Positions 21,401 to 33,400 of a stretch of 64,000 bases of DNA are shown here, one piece after another. This stretch comes from Hybos culiciformis (Eukaryota > Arthropoda > Insecta > Diptera > Hybotidae), in contig OZ023273.1 in assembly GCA_964007475.1 (NCBI GenBank), positions 66,151,560 to 66,215,559 of the forward strand, read 5' to 3'. Position 1 is the first letter of the stretch. Every line of letters starts with the position of its first letter. Made by a program: the position numbers and the translations under genes. The notes under the pieces were generated by a model, which saw only the letters and a list, made by a program, of their open reading frames with translations, was not told the origin of the DNA and ran no database searches.

Positions 21401-24400
21401 ATCGCGGTAATGAAGAAATTCTTGATAGAGTAACTATAATCGATCGAAGACATACGACATCGTCTTCAAATGGTACATCTACATCACATTATAATTTATC
21501 ACATGTTAATACATACAGTGGTAAATCAGATAGCTCAGAAACTTCAGTACATTCCACTACCAATAATACTAAGGTGATATTGATATTGAATTAAAGCAAA
21601 ACTTATATATTTATAATATAGATATATTTTTTTTTTTCAAAATATTCAATTTAGATTTTGTGTTATTTTTTATTTTTTTCTGAAGCGCAATAAACGTTAG
21701 GCAACAAATGATGTGGTTTCATAATCCAAAAAAAAAAAAAATAATTCATTTAAATAAAAAAGCCAATACCCATAGTATAAGATTCAATTATATAGTAGTA
21801 TTGTATGTTATTTTTCAGTTTAGTTGTTCATAAGCCTCATCATCTCAATCAAAAACAGTGTCACGATAATTTTTTGTTATAGTTTGTTACCGTAATTAAT
21901 ATTCGAGCACGAGCTTTTCAATACTACTTGTCATTTTCAATACTGTTCTCATATTAATTTTGAATTTCAATATTAATTTACATTACTTATGGTTATATTA
22001 TTTTTGCTTTTTTCAGCACTAATTCGATAAGTAGACTCAGCGAAATTGAGTACTTTACAAAAACGAGACGAAATATGATCACAATCCCTTTTTAGAAGCA
22101 AGCACAATTAATATGTAGGGTAAAAGCACCAGTAACCGCCCACTTAAGGAATTTTCAGACTTTGACAACGCATAAAAAATCGTGCATAAGAGATATTGAA
22201 TACATCTTTATATTAATGGATAACTAGAGCGATTCTCTATAATTAGTATTATCTGCTTATTTCATTTGAATTACGGTTTAAGAGAAAATTAAGTTTTTGT
22301 GAAAAAAGTCAATTTTTTCAGTAACCGCCCACTAAAATCTAGTATGCGCCCATATAAGTTCTAGTATCCGCCCATACAAATTTTGAAGAGAAATTGAAGT
22401 AAATTTGGCAAAAAAAAAATTTCAATTCATTTTCAGTTTTTTTTAAATTTAAATACCTAATTATATTTATATTTATAAATAAATATACCTATAAAATGGA
22501 AGTAAATAAAATAAAATTATTAAATTTTGTCCTTAATTATACCTAACTTTAAGCTTTGCTTATACATTCACCACTTCATTATTCATTAAAAAAACATACA
22601 ACGAAAATAGTAAAAAAAATTAGTGAAACTTGATTAGCTTTCTTTCTAATTAAATCCTCTGTTACTATCGCTCTCCATTTACTAATGAATTCAACCTCTC
22701 TGATTGCACGATTGGAATCCCGCCCAAAAAATTTTATCAACCAGCTGTGCGCTGGAAATTTTTGTTGCTGAATTTTTTCTCTGGATTTCCCTTTCAGCGG
22801 TGCTTTAATCAAGGAATAATCGTGCTGGGAAGATTCAAAAACAGAAATTTTGTCTTTGGTTTTTCTTTCCGAAGGTGTTAAAATCAAAGAAAAATCGTTC
22901 TGGGCGGACTAAAAAACATTAATTTTTCCTACTGAATGTTTTTCTCTGGTTTTTCTTTCCGGAGGTACTAAAATCAAGGAGAAATCATTCTGAGCGTAAT
23001 CATAAACAGAAATTTTTTCTATTTAATGTTGTTCTCTAACCGTTTCCTTTCGCAGGTCCAATAATCAAGGAAAAAGCGTACTGGGCGGGTTCAAAAACAA
23101 CAATTTTTTCTACTGTTTTTGTAACCGCCCATAGCGGGCGGTTATTGAAATAGTTATAAAAAATTGTTCCAGAAGACGCCCATCGTCGTTTTTATTATTA
23201 AAAATTAAAAAAAATATTTTTTTATTAAAAATACATTTAAATAATATAATTTACTATTAAAAAAAAAAATAGTTACATGTGTATTTTTTTTTATTCATAA
23301 AAATTTAATTGAATTAAAATTATGAATTCCTTAAACAAAATGAGACTTTTTTCACTGTTTTTAATTTTTGGTATTTCATCACAAACTTAAACCGATTTTT
23401 TTAAAATTCTAGTTGGACCTATGCAACCAAAATTTGCAAGAGTGTTGCTGAAAACCGAGCAGACAAATTTGTGCTTTGAAATAAGCAAAACACTTGATAC
23501 TTTCCTTAATATTTAAATATAAAGTGGAAAGTGGGCGGTTACTAGTACCGGGCGGGCTACTGGTGCATCTACCCTATCATATTCTGATAATAATTTGTCA
23601 CTTATTGTGGGAATATTATGATTAAACTTTCTAAGCAAAAAAAAACAAACAAACATTTTTAAAATGGAAATTCTATACAAAAGAAATAAACAGACATAAT
23701 TTAAAAACATTATAAAATTTATACAATATACTTATGCTTATAAAAATTTTTATGTAATTTTTATTATTTTTATATTCTCTCTTTTATTTTATATTTGTTT
23801 GTAAATAACCCTACAAATTGATTTCAAAAGAAAAACTTTTAAAAATAATTTTTTATTAATTTATTATCTTCATACGATGACTGATATGTGTGTATTATAA
23901 ACATTTTTAATTAATTTTATTTGATTAGTGAAGCAATAATACATTAATTTGTAATATTATTGTTTTTAGATTAGAGAATACTCATAACGAAGTAAACTTA
24001 TATTTATATCGTTAACTTAGAGAAGGGAAGAAAATTTTTAATTTTTTTTCTTCTATCGCAAAGAGAAAAATTTTGCATAATTTAGGATATCTTTAAAAAT
24101 GGCTAAACCTCTGTAAATTATTAGTTCCGCGTTGTTCTTAGATTAGAAAATTAATCTTATTAGAATATGTACATAAGTAATTGATATGATCGTTTATATG
24201 TGAACAAAGTAAACTTATATCGTTTAATTAAAAGTTTTTCACTTCCATTTTTTATAATCTGATAAGAAAAATGTTTATCATTTTAGGATTATTTACCTCC
24301 TGTTCCACCAAAACCTCCGAAACGTGGTATTCTCAAAGGATCTCGTAGTAATATTTCCAACATTCATGAAGAAGTTGTACCAATTTCATCACCCGAATCG

Positions 24401-27400
24401 CGAGTTGTTTTAATGAGAAACACATTACAGAACGAGCTCTTATTTGAAGGCTTGCGAAATAATGAGACCGGTGATCCATGCGTTAAATCGAATTCCATAA
24501 CATCGGTAGAAAGTTTTGGTGCAGATGGTCATAATTCTCATAGACATCACCGACATAGTCACTATACAAATAATTTAAATATAATGACTTCACCTTCTCC
24601 GAGTGCTGAAAGTTTAACAGATACAACAAATTCATCATTCGCTACACCGCCGCAACTTAGTCCAATTGGAGAATCCCAAGGAATACATCGTTGGTCTCGT
24701 GTACATTCCTTTGAAGTTTATTTGCCATTGCCACCAATAAATTTAGTAAAATTGCCACCAGTTAGAGAATTGGTAATCAAGCGTCAAAAATCACCTAGAA
24801 ATGATTTTGGATTTAGTTTGCGTAAAGCAATATGTTTAGATCGTTCAGAATCCCTAATGTCACCAATATTTAAGCCAGTGATATTTGCTGAACCAGGTGC
24901 TGCAGGCGGTGGAACAACTGGTTTATTGCCCGGAGATCGCTTGATTAAAGTTAATGATACCTCAGTAGGCGATTTACCACGAGAGACAATCATAGAAATG
25001 ATTCGAAATAGTGGCGAAAGTGTTAAAGTTCAGGTAAAGAATGTTTGAATGCTTAAAATAGTTTTATTTTGTATTTTTTGTTTTAAATTTTCATTGTTTA
25101 TCGCTTTTTAATTTCAGGTTCAACCGGTCTCAGAATTAGTGGAGCTTAGTCGACGCTGCATGATGGCTGAAGATTCCAGTAGCGATGAAAATGATCGTAC
25201 TACGTTCAACTGTAACACCTTGAAACGAAGTGCTAGTAAACGTTTTAAACATAACGTAAGTACAAAAATATTTTAAAAATAAACAAAAGCAAATTCAAGG
25301 TTAATAAATAATACCTTATTTTAAAATGGTGTGTACATCTACTATCTATCTAATACATAGTTATTTATGTTTTGAAAAATTTGAAAATAAATATTTAATT
25401 TTTTTAAATAACGCAATTCGACAAAAAAAAATCATGAAAGACATAAACTTAAGTCTGAGCTCCAAATACTTTGTAGCTCTTAACATTTTATGAAAATTTC
25501 TTGTCGTCATTCAAAATCTTGTACAAATTATTATACAAATTGATTACCTTCAGGCGTTGTAATCTTGGTGAATAATTTTCATACTATCATAAACCTTTTG
25601 CGAATTTTGTTTTATTTCGAAAATTTCGGTTGGTGTATATGCTTAAAAATAATTTCTTCTGAATCATAAAAAAAAAACAACGAAAACTGTAAAGTTTATC
25701 AACATTTTGTAAATGCATTTTATAATTTCGAATTTTCTTCAGTTTTTTTGTACTGTTAACAGAGATATTAGATGAAAATTTTTATCATACTAAAAAGAAG
25801 TTCTAAAATACATTTTTAGTTTGTTATTTTTCGTGACCAGGCCACTAGAGTGAATTTTACTATCATTACATGTCATACGAAAGCGAAAATTTTAAATGTG
25901 ATGAAAATAGTTGTAATTTTTTTAATTAAGTTTGAGACATTTGAAAAATGTTTCGTTTACGAAAACAAATTTTATAACAAAAAGATGTAAAGCATAAAAT
26001 CACAAAAATTGAAATTTATTCAACACACTGTTTTCGCTTTCGTCGTAAAATGAACTGATTTTCATAGATAGACTGAATCAATTTTCTTCATCATTTTTTT
26101 GATATATATGTGGCGGTTGTAACAATTCAACATTAAATCAAAATAATTAAATCTACCTAACTTCAATAATAAAAAGAACCTAACGTAACTTAAGAAAAAA
26201 TATAGTAGGATTCTTCATATTTTTTGTTAATTGTTATTTTTTATTAGCATTTTACATTTTTGATAAAATAAAATTTAGTCTTAATCAGAACCTTAAGCTC
26301 AAACGTTCTTTTATTCCGAAGAATTAAAACCCATAGATTATATCACGAGATAAGTAGTTCACATAGACTCAATAATTGGTCCTAAGAGGCTTAATATATG
26401 TCATTTAATTTGTTCTTCTAATTCTATTTAGGTTAACAAAAGCAAAATCGAAAATGTTTGCCATAACACCTTATGTAAATACCATATTTATTGAAAAGAA
26501 TACGATTATCTGTATTCAATATTACTCTTGGGTGCAAACTTATTAATCTGAATCTGAACTAATACTTTACTATTGATTGTAATTAAAAAAAAAAATGTGT
26601 CCAAATATTAAAAATAAATATCAGGAATGTTGAATTTTCTAATGTCTTAAATTTAATTTTTTATTTTTAAAATAACTTTATAAGTGTTCTTTTTTTTTGT
26701 AACTTACCAAAATATGTAATATGTTTATGCTTTTGCATTATGATTTAAATTTTCATTTGAGTTTTTTTTAGCACAAAAAAATATATATAGATATGTTATA
26801 AATAAAATAATGCAATAATTCACTGATTTTTACTACCAACACTTGGTACCTATTTGATTTTTTTTATTACTGGTAATTCAATAATATAACGCCTAGGTTA
26901 TAAAGATTTTTAATACAGGTATGGTGTCAAATATTTGAGACTTATGAGAAAAGTTTTAGTATACAAAATAACAATTAAATTTATGAAATATTTTGAATAA
27001 AAATTATACATACATACATATTTATATAGTTACAATATATTTTTTTTCCATGTTTATAAATTTGAACTAATTTAAGATGCGATTTAACTAAATTCGATAG
27101 CAGTATAACAGTACGGAAAAGACCTTATCCGCTTAAGTGCTCTCTCCAATTCAGGTTGAAAAGTATTTTACACACGAAAGCAGTTTCGTTCTGTGTTTAA
27201 AGCAGGGTTAAAAATTTTATTTTATTATTTCACTCTTATTGCTCTTCATGAAAACGATCTAATAAATAATATTTTAAACGATATTTTAAAAATTCTCTCT
27301 TAGGGAACGAAAAAATAAAAATAAATTATTTCACTCCCAAGAGCGATTTTTGTTTTGTTTTTATTTTCTATACCTAGTAAAGATCGAAAAAAAAAATTTT

Positions 27401-30400
27401 TTTTTTTCACTCCCTAACAAAATGTTCTACAAGGAGTGAAATAAATAAACAACAATATTTCATTCCCAAAGAGCGTAATTTATTGTTCGTTTTTTTTATT
27501 TTTATTTTGGGAGCAAAAAAATTTTTTTTAAAATTTCGTTCCCAAAGAGCGATTTAATTTATTTATTTTTTATTTCCTTTGCAAAGAATGGAGCGAAGGA
27601 GTGAAAAAAATAAAATTTTTAACTCTGGTTTAAAGTAGTTTCGTCCATATAAAAATTTTAAGTTTTTTGCAATAAGTTTTGGCCAAATCTAATAAAATTT
27701 AGGATTTCCAACTATATAAATTCACTATTTTTTAAGAAATTTTCACTCAATTTGGTTCACTTTTTGTTGGATGAATAAAAAATTGGAAAAAAAAATTCAA
27801 AAAAAAACAAACCGATAAAAACAAAGTTTTTGATGTAAATCCTTTATGTGTGAGTGTGTGTGCGAGTATGTCAGGAAGTGTATGTTTGCAAATTTTCAGA
27901 TCGATTGAATACCCGGAAGTGGGTTTATTTTGACTCTAATTTTGTGGAATCGGCGGTGAAGTTCATATAAAGGTGTGTGTGTGTGTAAGTCTTGACTGTG
28001 AGTCAAAGTATATTGTCATCGACGACAAAGTGATGTGCAAAATTTTAGCTCGATTGGATACCGGGAAGTGAGTCTATTTTGACTGCAGACCAGGTGTTGA
28101 GGTTAATATAAAGGTGTGTGTGTGATGCCAAAGTAAATTTTAGCTCGATTCGATACCGGGAAGTGAGTCCTTTTTAATTTTATGAGTTTGTGGAAACTGC
28201 GGTGAAGTTCATATATAGGTGTGTGTGAATGTGTCGATGCTAAAGTACATTGTCATCGACGACAAAGCGATGTGCAAAATTTCAGCTCGATTGGATACCG
28301 GGAAGTGGGTCAATTTGGAAACGGGGTGAAGTTAATATAAAGGATTTGAAAAAAACCGGTTGTCAAAAATAAGTAAATAAAAATAAAATAAACACAGAAT
28401 TTGTAGTGTATACGCTTGTAGTTTTAAACAAGTTTGAAATTAGTTTTAATCGAAGTGGTCCCTATTACCTAGTTTACATGATAGTCCAACCGTGGTTGAG
28501 TCGAAATGTGGTTGAAAAGAGGTCAAGTGTTTACATGATGTAGTCGAAAAGCATGTGGTTGAATTGAGTTTGAAAACAACAACAAAAAAGAAACAAAACA
28601 AACAGCTGTGTCTTATTTTTAACCGGGTTAACCGTTTAAATGGATAGAGTTAACTTAACCGAGCGAGTTTCTTGGGTTGAGTCAGGTTAACCCAGGTTAA
28701 CTCTACCACCGTTTACATGAAGTTGAACCGTAGTTGAACCCGGTTTCAACTCTCCATGTAAACTAGGTATATGTTTCTTTCTCTCTCTCTTTCTCTTTTT
28801 CTCTCTTTCTTTCTCTTTCTTTTAATATCACTGATAGATCGCAAAACGGTAATGATTTATAAATAATAATTGCTAATTGTGAATAGGAAATCAGTTTATT
28901 GTTTATAAACATTTTAATTGTGTAGTAAGATATTTATATGCAGACAATATTTAAATCGTTTATTAATTTATTTTTTTAAATTAAATAAATAATATTAGTA
29001 TTAAATATATATTGTAAGGCTGGCAATTTTCTTCTTTCAATAAACAATAAACCACTAGTTTCAATAGGATCAATATTTTATTTTTAATATCAGATTCAAT
29101 TTTCAATTTTCAATACAATTTAATTTTTAAAAAACCTTTTTGAAGTTTAACTTCTTTAGCGAGGTATTGTAAAAAAATTTGTGAGGAAATAGGGGAAAAA
29201 AGAAGACAGAATATAGTATGTCCTATGTAACGAAAAGTAAAAGCCACAACGCTGCAAAATAGGGGTAATAACCACTGAATGTAGTATCATAAAAAGTAAA
29301 AACAAATATAAAAGCAGAGATATATAAGACGTTGTAGCCTGTAGCATGCAGCATGTACCATGTATTTACGAAAATAAAATAGCGATACTACATACACAAA
29401 CAAAATACTAACGATGTGTGGAAAGCAAAAAACAAAAAAAAAACCATATCGAATAAAAAAAATGTACAATAACAGAATTAAAGATCAACTGATTTTGTTG
29501 TTAATATTTATTTAGTTTATTTCCTTTTCGAATTAGTGAAATTCTATCATATGAAACAGAAACGCTGTTTGTCTGTTTGTCTGTTCCGATAGGCTCTTAA
29601 ACCGCTCAGCCGATCGTTTTCAAACTTACACCATTTCTTTGTCTCAGATCGAGGGTCGTTATAGGCTATTTTAAAATTTGATTGGCCTCCTACCTAGCGA
29701 CCTCCCCTGAAGGCCCACTTCAAAAGTTCGTCCGATTTCATTCAAATTTGGTATGCAAACAGAGCAACTGATTACACACAAATTTCGTAACAAAAAATTA
29801 ATTTGGTAAATAAAAAGAGGAAACGATTAAACACGCAAATTTCGTAACAAAAAATTGATTGTTTCTACCCACCACTGGGGGCGGACTAGGGAATGCATTT
29901 TTTAAAAAAAATGTATTCCGGATTTTCGGAATTGTCTTGAAATGAAATCCGGAATTCCAGTTTATTCTGGAATTTCAAAAAAAATTTAAAATATATTAAA
30001 AAATTAAATTAAATTATTCTTTAACATAAATATTAGTGTATTTAGTTCAAAACATTTAAATTATAACAAATTAAATTATGAAATATTTTTTATTAAAATA
30101 AAATTTTATACTTTTCAATAAACCGAAAGTGAATAAACTGAATGGAAAAATAAAAATTTGAAACACAAAGTATCCAATGTTTTATCATTGAGTTTTAATC
30201 GAATTTTTATTGAAAATTTTCCTACAGCGTTGTTAATAAGTTATATTAGAGAGTTTCCAAAAGTGTTCCTCGGGAGCCCCCTTGATCACAAAATTTAATT
30301 TCACTTCGAATTCCAAATAAATCAGTGAACTCGGAACTCCAACTTATTTTGTTAATGTTGATTAATATGAAAAAAAACTTTTATGTATTTGCAGACTTGC

Positions 30401-33400
30401 GATAGCCACTTAGTTTTCAACTTTTGTGAATTTTAATGCTTTATGCCTAAATAATAATAAAAAAAAAACAATTAGTCAAAATTCCCGCCAGTAATAGTTC
30501 TACCAAATTCGAAAAATTCGGAATTAAGCATTTTGAATTCCGAATTTTTTGAACTTCCGGAATTCCGGAATCCGAAAATCCGGTTTTGCATTCCCTAGGG
30601 CGTACTTCTAAAGTTCTTCCTATTCCATTCAAATTTCGTAACGATTAAACAGATAAATTTTGTAACAAAAAATTGATTGATCCTAACCAACGACTTCTTA
30701 AGTTCGTCCGATTTTATTCAAATTTGGTAAATAAAAACAGGAAACGATTAAACATATAAATTTTGTAACAAAAAAAAGATTGATCCTACCCAGCGACTTC
30801 TAAAGTTCGTCCGATTTCATTCAAATTTGGTACGTAAAGAAGAATAAATGATTTCACAAATTTCGTAAGAAAAAATTTAGCCCCCTCTTCCACTTACAAA
30901 AGTAAATCAGTCAGAGTCCGTAGCAAAATAAATATTTGCAAGTAAATAAAGAAGTTAAACTTCTTTCGTGAGCTTATGAGGATGAGGCTCACACATATTT
31001 TTTTTTACTTTTTTAACCTCCCTCATCAGTTATCTCGTTACAATTAATTTTTTCTTTTTTTGTTTCATATTTACCACGCCAAACTCAGTCTCCTTTTTCC
31101 ACAGCTTACTCTAATTTAGAATTTGGCCAAAGCCGAGTAATGCTGTCCTTACAATATGTACCTATAGTTTTACTATGTGGGCAAAAAAATAGTGCATTTG
31201 TATTTTGAAAGTTACATTTCAATCAAAAAATACCTTCAAAAACGTAAACAATCTTATGTAGGTACGAGAGTATTGTTATTTTTACTTAGGTTTATATAAA
31301 TTGAACTGATGAAGTTAAATTTTTGATAAACATCCATTTGTAGTTTCGATAAATTCTGCTGATATTATGCGATGAAATTTATGTGAAGCATTGTCCACTT
31401 CATTAAGTAAATGTTTTAAGTTTAACCCAGCTAGTAATATTATGTTAAGTTTGACATTTCATTGAAAAAATAAATATAAATATTTGATTAAAATTCAAAA
31501 TTCTTCTTTTCCAGTTTAAAAAAATTTTACGATTCTCGGCTAATTCGTCGCAAGCAATTCGTCCCATGCAATTCGTCGCAAGCAATTCATCGCAAAGCAA
31601 TTCATCGCAAAGCAATTCATCGCAAAGCAATTCGTCGCAAATCAATTCATCGCAAAGCAATTCGTCGCAAGCAATTCGTCGCAAATTAATTCATCGCTAA
31701 AAAAATTTGTTCAATAATTTTTTTTCGTTTCAAACAAAGGCCGCGCCGCGCGCCCTTTGTTCGAAACGAAAAAAAATTATTGAAAAACAATTTTTTTGCG
31801 ATGAATTATTACTTTGCGAACGTAGTAATCGTTTAATTTGAAAGCGAACAGGATCCGCTGAGCCTAAAAAAAAATATAAAGATTTAAGTGCACGAAATGC
31901 AACTGCTGTAAAAAAATTTGAATCTATGCCTGCAATTAATTATTTGCGAAGTATAGCTCATAATTTTGATATTGGTGCTATTTAAAATATTGATGAATAA
32001 TCTTAATTCCTGTTTTGCTTGTTATTATAATTTTTTTCATTCTCTATTCATATCTTTTGATTATTTAGAATTTTGTTTTTTGAATGAAGCTTATATTTTA
32101 TTTTTAATATTATTAAAGAAACTAAAAAAATGTTGGTTCATTTTTTTTTATCCTAGTTCATAGAGCCAAAAAAAATTTTTTTTTTAAATTAAAAAAAAAC
32201 AAAAATTGTTTTGCGATGAATTACTTTGCGAGGAATTATTTGCGAGGAATTATTTGCGACGAATTGCTTTGCGACGAATTGCTTTACGGCGAATTGTTTT
32301 TGCGACGAATTGCTTTGCGAAGAATTGCTTTGCGATGAATTGCTTTGCGATGAATTGCTTGCGACGAATTAACCGGGTACCAATTTTACACATAAATTGA
32401 TTTTTGCTTCCAAAAATAAATAGGAATTTAAAAATGATGAATTGAAAATTAGAAGTTATTTGAAAATTGATTTTTTACACAAAATGGTTTTTACTTTAAC
32501 AAAAAGTCTGTGTGTAAAATAGAAATATGAATGTTAAACAAAAATACTTGCAATTAATTTATTTTAGAATTTACATTGAGTAAAATATGATTTTAAGTTT
32601 TTTTTTTCTTGAAATTCCAGATAGGCATGTGAGGAAATTGTGTAACATTTGAATTTTCTAAAAAATGCATTTATTTTATTGAAAGACAAACATTATTTCG
32701 TAATTTCATTAGTAATAATTTAAAACTTAAAGTAATTTTTCGTTTTTAGTTATAAATCAAATATGTATTTAAAAATTTTTTTTTTAAATATTCATCATTA
32801 ATTATTATAATCATTAGAATTACATATATATTATAACATTAGAGCATTCTGAAGTACAACTTAGTTATCCTTTTGATTTTGACATAAAGATAAATATGGA
32901 AATAGTTAATTAAATTATAAATACGAAATAATATTAAAAACTCTTATCAAATAACCATATGAATTATTTCTTTTTTTATATTTTATAGATTTAGGCGTAG
33001 CGATATAATAAATTATGAAATTTTGATTCAATGAAAACATAAAATTGACCTATTAATTTTTAAGATTTTTAAATAAAGAAAAAATTTGTGTTAAACAAAT
33101 TTTTTCGTGATTTTTTTAGAAATTAAATCCAACAAAGAAAAACTAATCACAATATTGAGTTTCACATAAAAATATGTAATAAAATTAACTTGTATTTTTT
33201 TTTTTTAATATTGGCATGTTGTTTGTTAATAAAAATAAGATTTTTTTATTATGCTCCTATTGATTTACGATAAAAGTTTGAAAAAAAAAAAACTAAATAT
33301 TTTTTGAGTTTACTTTTCTAATCTGTGAGATATGCTAAAACTCCTTGTAGAACTTGTTGCACTTTTTTTCAAGTTAAAAAACATTATATATAAACAGATA

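Larger units (their letters stand above)
22118..23574 (-). mobile_element. 1.46-kb TA-flanked pogo/psq-like transposon with TAACCGCCCA repeats
   Basis: The inverted ends are GGGTAAAAGCACCAGTAACC (left) and, from the right inward, GGGTAGATGCACCAGTAGCC. TA lies on each side (22116-22117 and 23575-23576). GTAACCGCCCA-like motifs recur at 22132, 22320, about 22350, about 22368, 23121 and, inverted, 23140 and 23532. A minus-strand relic encodes the CENP-B-type HTH of a pogo-like transposase (22630-22761). A 4-unit tandem array fills about 22755-23115. The element lacks a DDE domain, so it is non-autonomous. Confidence 0.8.
21574..24286 (+). other. myosin XVIII intron 2 (2.7 kb)
   Basis: The intron is mostly occupied by the transposon at 22118-23574. 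The remainder is AT-rich, with a poly-A run near 21728 and nothing recognisable. Confidence 0.8.

Noticed and set aside
29156..29469. Two hydrophobic open frames on the minus strand resembling membrane peptides
   Set aside because: The hydrophobicity reflects T-rich codons in AT-rich DNA; no start context, homology or conserved motif.
31445..31684. Open frame with repeated CDELL on the minus strand
   Set aside because: The 15-base satellite keeps a frame open by its period alone; no start context or protein similarity.
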